From Euryarchaeota archaeon Ods02 (GTDB taxonomy: Archaea > Halobacteriota > Halobacteria > Halobacteriales > Halorutilaceae), in assembly GCA_028751075.1 (NCBI GenBank), contig JAQZDA010000001.1:20005-84004 (forward strand): a stretch of DNA of 64,000 nucleotides. The letters are read 5' to 3'. Within the stretch, counting starts at the first letter, position 1. The number at the start of each line of letters is the position of its first letter. The notes below the pieces were generated by a model. The model searched no databases and was not told the origin of the DNA. It saw nothing but the letters and a program-made list of their open reading frames with translations. Shown piece after piece: positions 55,323 to 63,032 of this stretch. The translations under genes were made by a program, and so were the position numbers.

Positions 55323-56645
55323 TCAGTCCTGATCCACAGTCTCTCCCGAATGCATCACCTTCAGGACTCCTGCACCAGCTAACGCCGCACCCGCTGCGAG
55401 GAGTCCGAAACCAGGCAGTCCCTCTTCCTCGACCGCTTCGAAGTCGTCGACGGTGCCCTCGTGGTGTCCTAGGGTGCGGTGGAGGACGCGGGAGTCCCTG
55501 CTGCTGCCTTCGACGCCGGCGTCGACGGCGTAGAGGTGGTCGCCGGTTCCGCCGAAGTAGACTACGCCGTCTACGACAGTTGGAGATGAACGAACCCATC
55601 CGTCGGCGTCGAACGACCAGAGGTGTTCTCCGGATTCGGCGTCGAGGGCGTACAGGTTCTCGTCCTTGCTACCGATGTACACGACGTCACCTGCGACGGT
55701 GGGCGAGGACTCGACCTCGTCCTCGGTCTCGTACCGCCATATCTCTTCGCCGGAGAACCGGTCTACTGCGTAGACGTTTCCGTCGGCGTTGCCGAAGTAT
55801 ACCCTCCCGTCGACGACGGTGGGTGAAGCGTAGCCGAACTCGTCGCCGACCTCGAACGACCAGCTCTCCTCACCCGTCTCCGCGTCTAAGGCGTAGAGGT
55901 GGCCGTCGTCGCTTCCGATGTAAACTGTACCGGCGACAACCGTGGGGGAGGAATCGATGGTTCCGTCGGTCTCGTAGCTCCATTCGATCTCCTCGGACGA
56001 TGTCCCAGCCGCATGTACGTCGTTTTCGACCGCGAAGTATACGAGATCCCCAACTACTACGGGTGAACTACGGGCCCGGGGTCGGGGACTGAAATCGTCG
56101 ATAACCCACAGTTCATCTCCTGAAGACGTGTCTATCGCGTGCAAGCCGATGCGGTCGCTTCCGATGTACAGCGTGTCGCCGTCGACCTCTGGAGAGGAGA
56201 TGAACCTCCCCCCGCCACCGTAGCTCCATATCTGCTCGCCGGAGTCGGCGTCAAGGGCGAAAACGTTCGAAGCGTGCGTGCCAAAGTATACTACATCGTC
56301 CTCCACCGCAGGTGAGGAGCCGATGTTGCTCTCGGCTGGTTGCTCCCACTCCCACTCCGTCTCACCCGACTCGACGTCAACCGCGTAGAACTTCGGATCC
56401 ACCCATGCGTAGTTCCCGCCGTAAGTCCCAAAGTAAGCGGTGCCGTCCACAATCGTGGGAGAACCCCAGACTCCGGCTCCGTCCGTCTCGAAGCTCCATA
56501 CTTCGTCGCCATCCTGGGCAGCAGCGGTTCCGGGTGCTCCCGCGAGCCCCAGGGAAGCTGCTCCAGCTGCGGCGACTGACTTCAGGATCGAACGCCGGTC
56601 TATACCTGAGTGAAAGGCTTCGTCACTGTTGTAGTCGTCTACCAT
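55323..56645 (-). CDS. Tat-exported PQQ-like beta-propeller protein with PGF-CTERM
   Basis: 440-residue surface protein. The Tat signal IDRRSILKSVAAAGAASLGL carries a twin arginine, with cleavage expected near GTAAAQDG. Eight blade repeats follow, each with a W.F/Y...SPTV..GxVYxGs unit (for example SPTIVDGTAYFGT, SPEVDGDTLYIGSD, SPTVVDGRVYFGNA). The C-terminus GLPGFGLLAAGAALAGAGVL is a PGF-CTERM helix, so the mature protein is probably archaeosortase-processed. The propeller may bind ligands or a quinone cofactor, but catalytic residues of PQQ dehydrogenases are not evident. Confidence 0.88.
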   Translation of the reverse strand: MVDDYNSDEAFHSGIDRRSILKSVAAAGAASLGLAGAPGTAAAQDGDEVWSFETDGAGVWGSPTIVDGTAYFGTYGGNYAWVDPKFYAVDVESGETEWEWEQPAESNIGSSPAVEDDVVYFGTHASNVFALDADSGEQIWSYGGGGRFISSPEVDGDTLYIGSDRIGLHAIDTSSGDELWVIDDFSPRPRARSSPVVVGDLVYFAVENDVHAAGTSSEEIEWSYETDGTIDSSPTVVAGTVYIGSDDGHLYALDAETGEESWSFEVGDEFGYASPTVVDGRVYFGNADGNVYAVDRFSGEEIWRYETEDEVESSPTVAGDVVYIGSKDENLYALDAESGEHLWSFDADGWVRSSPTVVDGVVYFGGTGDHLYAVDAGVEGSSRDSRVLHRTLGHHEGTVDDFEAVEEEGLPGFGLLAAGAALAGAGVLKVMHSGETVDQD

Positions 56646-56964
56646 GGAAGGTAATCAAGCCGCTCTTTGAAAGAATTTTCGGGGCAATACATTGGAAACA
56701 AGGGCTATGGCGCAGAGGAGATGCGTCGGCCGCGGACGTACGAAACGGAAAACAACCCCCCTCCCTCGCTGCAACCACCTTATCTTCGACCGTACGTTTA
56801 TGCAGCTCGGAGAGACCTTCCTTTGAGTTGCGGGGTGACCTGGGTGGACTGACACCGACTGATGTAGCGCATCACAGAACCATATCGTTCGCCGAACCAT
56901 CGTTGGCTTGACAGGTCAGGTACAGGTATTTTGGGGTCTGTAGACGTCTGTTAGCTTCCTAAAG
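56646..56964. other. Gene-free intergenic region
   Basis: About 320 bases between the start of the PQQ-like protein gene and a small reading frame. No credible coding frame in either direction. The TATTTTG at 56927-56933 may be the promoter of the following small frame and regulator gene. Confidence 0.5.
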
Positions 56965-57117
56965 ATGTTCGCTACATACGTCGTCAGTCCAGGGGGTACC
57001 TCCGTTCGAACGTTACAAGAGTTGAGAAGCGTGGACCCTGCGACAGCTCGGGAGCTCCAACGATGGCGAGCTGCCGACGCTACACGGAACCGTACGACGA
57101 TCGAGGGAGGTGTCTAA
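56965..57117 (+). CDS. Small reading frame upstream of the winged-helix regulator
   Basis: A 50-codon frame beginning MFATYVVSPGGTSVRTLQEL and ending TRNRTTIEGGV, ATG to TAA. Its last codons overlap the strong ribosome site of the regulator that starts 4 bases after its stop, so translation of the two may be coupled. No family recognised. It may be a genuine small protein or a leader peptide; codon use looks coding but support is thin. Confidence 0.4.
   Translation: MFATYVVSPGGTSVRTLQELRSVDPATARELQRWRAADATRNRTTIEGGV
57106..57112 (+). promoter_or_regulatory. Shine-Dalgarno site of the winged-helix regulator
   Basis: GGAGGTG, 8 bases before the TTG at 57121. It decides that non-ATG start, since no in-frame ATG exists before the helix-turn-helix region. 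Confidence 0.6.
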
Positions 57118-57120
57118 CTC

Positions 57121-57507
57121 TTGGAGACCCGACTGACACCTGATGAAGTTGAGAAAGAAGAAGGTGAAGCAGACGTCGAGACTGAGTACCTCCTCGATGT
57201 CCTCGGTGACGAGAGGTCGCGGGAGATACTCGAAGCAACTTCGAGGAAGCCGAGGAGCGTGGAGAAGCTGTCGGAGGAGTGCGGCATCCCTTCGTCGACG
57301 ATATACCGCAGGGTGAGGGAGATGACGGAAGAAGGGCTGCTCGGAAGCGACGTCAGGTACCGGGAGGATGGACAGCACGTCAAGGTGTACCATCTGTCGG
57401 ACGGAGTCTCCGGACTAGAAATCGGGGTGTCTGCTTCGCTGAAGCTGGAGGTCTCGTACTGCGAGGTGGATGGAGAGCAAGGGTTCGACGGTGCTTCGAG
57501 CGACTGA
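57121..57507 (+). CDS. ArsR-like winged-helix transcriptional regulator
   Basis: 128 residues. The DNA-binding part reads EYLLDVLGDERSREILEATS, then RSVEKLSEECGIPSSTIYRR as helix-turn-helix, and MTEEGLLGSDVRYREDGQHV as the wing. This is the haloarchaeal ArsR-like type used by many small regulators. The C-terminal ~30 residues (SASLKLEVSYCEVDGEQG) are a short beta end. TTG start with a clear GGAGGTG site. Downstream there is an 11-base C run immediately after the stop. Confidence 0.85.
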   Translation: METRLTPDEVEKEEGEADVETEYLLDVLGDERSREILEATSRKPRSVEKLSEECGIPSSTIYRRVREMTEEGLLGSDVRYREDGQHVKVYHLSDGVSGLEIGVSASLKLEVSYCEVDGEQGFDGASSD

Positions 57508-57511
57508 TCGA

Positions 57512-57522
57512 CCCCCCCCCCC
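57512..57522 (+). repeat. Homopolymer C11 tract
   Basis: Eleven consecutive C, 5-16 bases after the stop of the winged-helix gene. Long G/C homopolymers are rare and slippage-prone; this one is outside coding sequence. Confidence 0.9.
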
Positions 57523-57635
57523 GTTCACGCGGTGGCCACTGACGCAGCGATGGCGACGTCGCACGACGCCGAGCCGGTCGATGTTTGCGGCCAACCGGGT
57601 TATCACGCGATGGCTCTCGAAGACGCGTTCATACG

Positions 57636-57643
57636 TCTATAAC
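57636..57643 (+). promoter_or_regulatory. TATA box of the MC1 gene
   Basis: TCTATAAC is centred about 28 bases before the ATG at 57668, ideal for a leaderless archaeal transcript. Confidence 0.65.
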
Positions 57644-57667
57644 GTGACCTTCAGATGGTGTTAAAAC

Positions 57668-57979
57668 ATGGTAGAATGTGACGGTGTACGGGACTTCGAG
57701 CTGAGCGTGCGTGGAAACGGTAACCTCAGGTTTTCTGATGCGAACGTTAGAGGTGCTACTCCAGATGAGGCGGCTTTGAAGGCTGCGCGGTGGCTGAAGC
57801 CCGCGTCGTCGGAGCGAGAGGCCGAGTCGGATGCGGCCGAGATAATGCTGCGTGAGACCGATACAGGGAGGGTCTACCGCTTCAGTGCGTGGGCTTGGGA
57901 GGAGGATGCACCTTACGATGCACCTTCCTGGCTGGGTGATACGTTGTACAGAGCAGACGTCGAGATGAACGGAAGCTGA
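57668..57979 (+). CDS. MC1 family chromatin protein
   Basis: 103-residue DNA-bending protein of the MC1 family, which compacts DNA in Methanosarcina and haloarchaea. The core aligns well with known MC1: DFELSVRGNGNLRFSDANVR at the start, PDEAALKAARWLKPASSE, then EIMLRETDTGRVYRFSAWAW and DAPSWLGDTLYRADVE. The Trp and basic residues of the DNA-contact arm are only partly kept, and the acidic content is higher than usual. Single gene with a clear TATA box. Confidence 0.88.
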   Translation: MVECDGVRDFELSVRGNGNLRFSDANVRGATPDEAALKAARWLKPASSEREAESDAAEIMLRETDTGRVYRFSAWAWEEDAPYDAPSWLGDTLYRADVEMNGS

Positions 57980-58039
57980 AGCCGTAGCAGCGTCAGGGGT
58001 GCCGAAAGGTAGCCGGGGGTTGCGCGTTCATCGGATCTG

Positions 58040-58228
58040 TCAAGACTTCCGATCTACCTCCGATATCTCCACCGTGAACTCGGGTGTAGCCGATCCGTCT
58101 TCTGTATCTACGTCCCACGCTCCTTCGACAGGTACGCCTGCGTGGACTGCGTCCAGCACCACCTTGGTTAACGCGCGCTCGAACTCCTCCGTTCCATCGG
58201 AACTACCGCCACCCGACTCTTCTTTCAA
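58040..58228 (-). CDS. Possible small acidic protein
   Basis: 62-codon frame from a TTG start (an in-frame TAG lies 6 bases upstream). After an acidic Gly/Ser leader (ESGGGSSDGTEEFERAL) the sequence VVLDAVHAGVPVEGAWDVDT and ATPEFTVEISEVDRKS looks like a small haloarchaeal domain with a W and alternating hydrophobic residues. No named family recalled with certainty. It lies leftward between MC1 and the bat-like regulator. Confidence 0.45.
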   Translation of the reverse strand: MKEESGGGSSDGTEEFERALTKVVLDAVHAGVPVEGAWDVDTEDGSATPEFTVEISEVDRKS

Positions 58229-58401
58229 GGTCTACCTGCAGTACCTTCTTCCATCTACTTCTACTTGGACATCCAAGCGCTAAACGCTTCCCTTTGTCTA
58301 CCAAGGTCACAGATTCACTCTGGACAGAGTCTACGTCGTTGAAAGGCAGACAGATGACCCTTACACCAGTAACGGAACTACTTCAGTCGGCGAAGTCAGC
58401 T

Positions 58402-59082
58402 TCAGTCGTCGGAGGACTTCATCAGGGCCACGTTGTCTGCTTCCTCCAGCACGAGAGCATCGTCTATGAGCCTCGAAGTAGCCCGCCTCAACCGCTCGCT
58501 CACCGCCTGATCCGAGACGTCGTACTCCTCGGCGAGATCCACCAGGCTCGTCTCCCGAGGTATCTCGAAGTAACCCGCCTCGAAGGCGTCGAGCAAGGTC
58601 CGTCTCTGCGTCGACGTCATCCCCTCGCGGAAGTCACCGGAGACCTCCACGGGGTTGTAGACCCTGACGATTCCGACGCCGAGCCCTGCCTGGCTGCATC
58701 GTTCGTGGAACCTCGACATATCCTCACGCTCCTCGAACCGGACGTTGAACGTCCAGTCCTCCCGGGTACCCTTCGCGTTCAACACCGCTCCATGACACCC
58801 GAGCAAGGCGTCCATGAGGTCGGAGTCCGACGCATCCCACTCCAGCCGATACAGGTTCCGCCCCCTCTCCTCGTCCTCAACCATCAACGTGTATCTCACG
58901 CCGGCTTCCTCGACGGAGCGTTCGAAGCTCTCGAAGTCGCCGGAGACCCAGGAGAACGGCATCACCGTATCCTCCACCGGAACGAGCTGCTCCACCTCCA
59001 GCTCGACCCCCCGAGGAAGCTCCAGCCTTCCACCGAACTCGAAGCTGTCCGCCGGCAGCTCAAACTCCAGGATCACCGTCAT
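58402..59082 (-). CDS. Bacterio-opsin-activator (HTH_10) family regulator
   Basis: 226-residue haloarchaeal regulator of the Bat type without GAF/PAS sensor. The N-terminal ~150 residues form the beta-rich BAT domain (FNVRFEEREDMSRFHERCSQ), and the C-terminal HTH_10 motif is MTSTQRRTLLDAFEAGYFEI followed by PRETSLVDLAEEYDVSDQAV and SERLRRATSRLIDD. It is probably a DNA-binding regulator; its targets are unknown. Stand-alone gene. Confidence 0.9.
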   Translation of the reverse strand: MTVILEFELPADSFEFGGRLELPRGVELEVEQLVPVEDTVMPFSWVSGDFESFERSVEEAGVRYTLMVEDEERGRNLYRLEWDASDSDLMDALLGCHGAVLNAKGTREDWTFNVRFEEREDMSRFHERCSQAGLGVGIVRVYNPVEVSGDFREGMTSTQRRTLLDAFEAGYFEIPRETSLVDLAEEYDVSDQAVSERLRRATSRLIDDALVLEEADNVALMKSSDD

Positions 59083-59273
59083 AGCGGCGGAGGCACCCCT
59101 GGCTTCATACTATTCACCTCCGTATATTGGTCCTCTGGAGGTAAACCTCTTCCGACGGCTCCAGCCTCGACGGTAGCTCGGGTGCCGGAGCAGATGGCTA
59201 CGATAATATGAGTTCAGGGGCCACCGGTGTAGAACGCGCGATGAGCAGCCGTCGTAGCCCCCTACCTGAACCC

Positions 59274-59489
59274 CTAGTCCCGCGTGTAGATGTAGAACCC
59301 GAGCGCCAGCAAGCCACCTATCAGGGTCAGCAGCGTGAGTATCCCCACTCCGAGCCCCCAGAGCAAGGCGTTGTCCTTGCCGCGTCCTCCAGCATCCTTG
59401 TACACCCAGTAGCCGAGGAGGAACGCGATAATCAGTATCAGTAGTCCGCCGAAGTACAGTCCAGAGCCACCACCTCTACCCTGAAGCAT
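59274..59489 (-). CDS. Small two-helix membrane protein
   Basis: 71 residues: MLQGRGGGSGLYFGGLLILI begins a first helix (LLILIIAFLLGYWVYKDAGG) and WGLGVGILTLLTLIGGLLAL the second. YKDAGGRGKDNALLWGLG between them matches small haloarchaeal membrane proteins often annotated as phospholipase_D-nuclease N-terminal-like or hypothetical. The start at 59489 is chosen since the longer frame upstream lacks a membrane signal. Confidence 0.65.
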   Translation of the reverse strand: MLQGRGGGSGLYFGGLLILIIAFLLGYWVYKDAGGRGKDNALLWGLGVGILTLLTLIGGLLALGFYIYTRD

Positions 59490-59711
59490 CGTCGAACCAA
59501 CGTTATGAACCATGTCTGACTGTAGACGCTGTCCCCGGGTAAACTCCACGTACGGTTCGCACAGAGTGATAAACAGACGCACTCTAACATCCTGCAACAG
59601 ACCCAAACCCTCGCCCTATCGAGCGAACCAAGACACGAGGTGGCCTTCCCCACGAGTTCCTGCGACGGAGACGGTACACCTGAAGGGGAACCCGAGGAAG
59701 CGGAAAGCGAG

Positions 59712-59794
<83 letters not shown>

Positions 59795-59866
59795 TTACGT
59801 CCCCGAATCCGCGGTTTACCGGCCTGTCTGCTTATATGGAAGGAGACGCTAGGTAAAAAAGTTTTC

Positions 59867-59878
59867 ACGGGACAGCGC
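59867..59878. repeat. 12-base direct repeat, copy 2 (island edge)
   Basis: ACGGGACAGCGC, identical to 59745-59756. It sits exactly where GC-rich host-like sequence gives way to AT-rich sequence. Confidence 0.75.
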
Positions 59879-59975
59879 TAACCGGAGACTTCCCCTAAGA
59901 CCGGATAAAACGTCTCATTCCACAGTCACCCAACACTCAGGACATTACCGAGCCAACCAACCATACCTTGAGGTA

Positions 59976-60641
59976 CTATCCCCTATCCTTAGTGTTGTAG
60001 AAATCGAAGATTGTGTATTCAATAAATTTCTTCTCGAACTTCTTCGCCCTCTCACGGAATACAAGTAACATGACTACTGAGAGTAAAAGTACCAGTATGG
60101 CGAGAGAGACCGAGCGGGCATGAGCAAGGCCAATCGCGTCTCCTGCTAGTGCGGCAGTAGAGGCAACAATCCCCACTACACTTACAATATACATATTCCG
60201 ACTGAAAGAGTAAAGTGCCTGAAACCTTAGCGCGCGGGTAGCAGGCGTGGTTTCCAAGTAGCTAAGAATTAACTGTAATACTTTTTCATAGTCATCAAAG
60301 TCCTCAGATAGTTCGAAATGACTTTTACAGTATTCCCAGAACCGTCCTTCGACCTCAGATACGGATATCCGGCTATCATCACTATCAGATATAACGTCCT
60401 CAATCGTGCTTTGAAATAGAGTAGGAGTGTCTAACACCCTACTTGCAATATATTGGACGATATGACCGAAGACGTAAGCGAGCAAAAGGAAAGCAGCAAA
60501 TAATACGACAGGATTTACCTTATCCTCCAAACCCCGGGTAGAGAATAACACGTACGGAGTTAGGATTAAAATTCCACCGGGTATAAGATTTGAAAGGACA
60601 TCGAATAATTCGAGCACCCTAAACGTTCTTGCTACAGACAT
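59976..60641 (-). CDS. Four-helix membrane protein of the island
   Basis: 221 residues. Two N-terminal helices (LSNLIPGGILILTPYVLF and VVLFAAFLLLAYVFGHIVQY), a central soluble part of ~80 residues containing GRFWEYCKSHFELSEDFDDY, and two C-terminal helices (MYIVSVVGIVASTAALAGDA and LAILVLLLSVVMLLVFRERA), ending in a basic/aromatic tail (KKFEKKFIEYTIFDFYNTKD). RFQALYSFSRNMYIV before the third helix looks conserved-type. No named family recognised. Its start meets the stop of the MBL gene at one shared base, so the two are translationally coupled and probably work together. Confidence 0.75.
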   Translation of the reverse strand: MSVARTFRVLELFDVLSNLIPGGILILTPYVLFSTRGLEDKVNPVVLFAAFLLLAYVFGHIVQYIASRVLDTPTLFQSTIEDVISDSDDSRISVSEVEGRFWEYCKSHFELSEDFDDYEKVLQLILSYLETTPATRALRFQALYSFSRNMYIVSVVGIVASTAALAGDAIGLAHARSVSLAILVLLLSVVMLLVFRERAKKFEKKFIEYTIFDFYNTKDRG

Positions 60642-61702
60642 TACCGAGCCGATTCTTTGTAACGCCTTTTTAACCTCGACATCTTGGCTTCTATATCACC
60701 GTCTAACGCGTCAGTTCCAGCCTCTCCTGAGACCATATCAGCATAATTTGTGCCCCAAACTGAGACTTCACAGTCATCGGAATTATTTGCTAAGAGCTTC
60801 ACTCTCCCATCGTTCCTTGTAGTAATAACCTTTCTTTCTTCGCTTTCCCCATTATATTCGTAAGATACCTCCGCACCATTCGCTACATCGTTGTACTTTC
60901 CATTTGCGGTCACCCCATCGTCAACCGATTTGTCGGAGAACACCACCAAGTCTGGGTTGACTTGCTCGACAAATTCCCTATTAAAACTTGACTCCCTTCC
61001 GTGGTGAGGTGCTACCAATACATCTGCATCCTCTGCTGTTTCCATAGCGCTAGTGGTTTCCATTATGTCATCAATTCCCTCAGGCATTAAATCCCCGCAG
61101 GTTACTAACTTGAATGGTTCGGCGTCTCCAGAGGTAACGGAGCTATCTTGCGCTTGTACCACTGTTAAAATACTCATGTTATTCAACCTATCATAGCGGC
61201 CCGAACCTATGTCGTCACCTGTAGCGCTGAATTTGTGGAAGGAGACTCCTATTTCCCCGCCGTCAGTAAATACACCTTCTCCCCCTTGTGTAGACCAGGC
61301 CGGATTGCTGGTTTGCGGCGGTTCGGGTTCCTCATCATAATTATCAAGCTCAAGATATATTTCTGCATTCTCTATATACGCCTCATCCGGCTCATTACTA
61401 TTCCGTTCCTCAGTTAGTTTTTCTTCAACGAGTTCCCTCGAACCCCGAGCTCGGTGTATGCGCTTAGGATGGAGACCGTGTTCATCCAGATTAGGAAGGT
61501 CATCAATATGGTCATTATGAGGATGCGTAATTATCAGATAATCTATCTTACTTACTCCGTAATTACGGGCTGGGCTTGATATATGTTGCATCGGCGAAAA
61601 TCCCTCGCTACCGTTTCTCCCGCAGTCGATTACTACGTCTTTAGTAGCGGCCTTGATATAATTCGAACTCCCCTTACCTACATCCCATATCCGAGACTCC
61701 AT
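60641..61702 (-). CDS. ComEC/Rec2-like metallo-beta-lactamase protein of the island
   Basis: 353 residues. After MESRIWDVGKGSSNYIKAAT and VVIDCGRNG comes the metal motif YLIITHPHNDHIDDLPNL (HxHxDH), then SILTVVQAQDSS, LVTCGDLMPEGIDDIME and ADVLVAPHHGRESSFNREFV, matching the soluble MBL domain of ComEC/Rec2 competence proteins without their membrane channel. The C-terminal part has a beta-rich addition. The ATG at 61700-61702 is used; another lies 18 bases upstream. The partner membrane protein follows with a one-base overlap. Stand-alone ComEC-like MBL proteins occur in defence and transport contexts; the role here is unknown. Confidence 0.8.
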   Translation of the reverse strand: MESRIWDVGKGSSNYIKAATKDVVIDCGRNGSEGFSPMQHISSPARNYGVSKIDYLIITHPHNDHIDDLPNLDEHGLHPKRIHRARGSRELVEEKLTEERNSNEPDEAYIENAEIYLELDNYDEEPEPPQTSNPAWSTQGGEGVFTDGGEIGVSFHKFSATGDDIGSGRYDRLNNMSILTVVQAQDSSVTSGDAEPFKLVTCGDLMPEGIDDIMETTSAMETAEDADVLVAPHHGRESSFNREFVEQVNPDLVVFSDKSVDDGVTANGKYNDVANGAEVSYEYNGESEERKVITTRNDGRVKLLANNSDDCEVSVWGTNYADMVSGEAGTDALDGDIEAKMSRLKRRYKESAR

Positions 61703-61858
61703 CAGATGCCCTTGTGGCATAGTCGGTATTTCTGCCCCCCGTATAAAACACTTTCAGGGGTGATTCCAGTTTTCCAAAGCACCGGTACTTACGAGGAGGT
61801 AGAAGCCATCCGACGAGAAGCGTATTCAAAGAGGTAAATAAAGACCGCCGTAGTGCCC

Positions 61859-62533
61859 TCAATTTCGAATCTTTTGTTTGACCTGTGAGACGGTCTTTCT
61901 AAGGGATTGTTGGGGATTCTCAGGTAAGAGTCCTTTTTGCACAAGCCACCCCCCAACGCCCGACAAAAGCATCCCTATAAACGATAAAATGGCGAAACTC
62001 ACACCCCCAAAAATAAAGATTGCTAGCATATTTTCCTGGGACGTTGAGAGGTTATAGTACCGTGTATCACCAATGACTAATCCGACAAATCCGGCAATAA
62101 GCGCAAGAAGGCTATAGCCGAATATAGTCTGAGCTGAATGGTTTCGTTCCTGCCACCAATTTTCGTCTCTATAGCCCTCTAAGTTCGTTAATGCTATTTC
62201 TTTGGACTTCTCAAGAGGAACTTTCTCGGGTTCAATGTCGTCGTATCGTGTGAATTCCTCAACAGTCACCTCCCCCAACCTTTCAGATGTGTCATCTGGC
62301 ACCCAATATAGGTAACATGAGCCCGCATCCATCTTATTTAGCTTCTTCTCGTCAACTAGGTCATCCAATTTGTCTCCTATTCGGGCTTGAGAATATTCCG
62401 TAGCCTCGACCATCCATTTAGTAGTCACAACAGGACGTCCGTCCTCATGCTGTTGCTTGACTAATTCTAAAACCTGCTCCTGTGTATACTTCTCAGCGTT
62501 GGGTCGTTTCTCCTCGCCCCCCTTATCAGTCAT
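61859..62533 (-). CDS. Winged-helix-like protein with two C-terminal membrane helices
   Basis: 224 residues. The first ~75 resemble a winged helix: YTQEQVLELVKQQHEDGRPV, VTTKWMVEATEYSQARIGDK and LDDLVDEKKLNKMDAGSCYL. A charged linker leads to two membrane helices (IFGYSLLALIAGFVGLVIGD and AIFIFGGVSFAILSFIGMLL) and a basic C-terminus (SLRKTVSQVKQKIRN). A DNA-binding domain on a membrane-anchored chain suggests a sensor/regulator of its neighbours. It is upstream of the MBL gene on the same strand, 157 bases away, so it may be the first gene of the unit. No named family recognised. Confidence 0.75.
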   Translation of the reverse strand: MTDKGGEEKRPNAEKYTQEQVLELVKQQHEDGRPVVTTKWMVEATEYSQARIGDKLDDLVDEKKLNKMDAGSCYLYWVPDDTSERLGEVTVEEFTRYDDIEPEKVPLEKSKEIALTNLEGYRDENWWQERNHSAQTIFGYSLLALIAGFVGLVIGDTRYYNLSTSQENMLAIFIFGGVSFAILSFIGMLLSGVGGWLVQKGLLPENPQQSLRKTVSQVKQKIRN

Positions 62534-62864
62534 AATCCCTCGATATGATGCGTTTCGCCCTGTTCAAATTTGTCCACCTTAACATCTATATCGACCTCAT
62601 CCTATCTTAGCGTGTTCATATTTAACGTGAAGTTTCCTTTATAACTATTACCTCACCGTTCTTCTATGATAGTACGTTGCGCGAAACACGAACTGAGAAC
62701 TTCGACGCGTGTTGCTCAGTCCCGGCGATAGCATTGACCCTCCGGGTCGCCGTACCCCGGATTAGGAAACAAAATGCTCGTGCCTGCTTAGTACAGGGTT
62801 GCGTCCTCCCTCTTGGAGCCTGGGAAATCAAGACACGAAGCAAGACAATAAGGTGATACTCAAA
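62534..62864. other. Gene-free stretch of the island
   Basis: No credible frame. The first 130 bases are AT-rich with possible promoters for the divergent genes (ATATTTAAC at about 62618). The later part has a GC-richer segment (CGGCGATAGCATTGACCCTC and GGGTCGCCGTACCCCGG) that could fold as a leader or small RNA; I cannot assign it. Confidence 0.45.
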
Positions 62865-63032
62865 ATGTCAACACGCACCTCAACACCCGACTCAGGCATT
62901 CAATGGCTGTTAGTCATTGGAGCTGTCTTCATTATCCTAAGTGTCAACCCAGCAGTAGGTTACCTGATGCTGGCACTCGGAATAGCGGGATGGTTGTTCT
63001 ACAACATCGTGAACGTCCCAAGACAGTTCTAA
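62865..63032 (+). CDS. Tiny two-helix membrane protein
   Basis: 55 residues starting MSTRTSTPDSGIQWLLVIGA; helices at IQWLLVIGAVFIILSV and VGYLMLALGIAGWLFYNIV form a hairpin with the short loop NPA. A purine-rich ribosome site (AAGGTGAT) precedes the ATG by 8 bases. No homologue recalled. It is divergent from the winged-helix/TM gene. Small membrane peptides of this size are found as toxins, antitoxins or effector subunits; there is no direct evidence for any of these. Confidence 0.55.
   Translation: MSTRTSTPDSGIQWLLVIGAVFIILSVNPAVGYLMLALGIAGWLFYNIVNVPRQF

Noticed and set aside
55259..56092. 277-codon Arg-rich plus-strand frame
   Set aside because: Antisense to the propeller protein, low-complexity Arg content, no domain.
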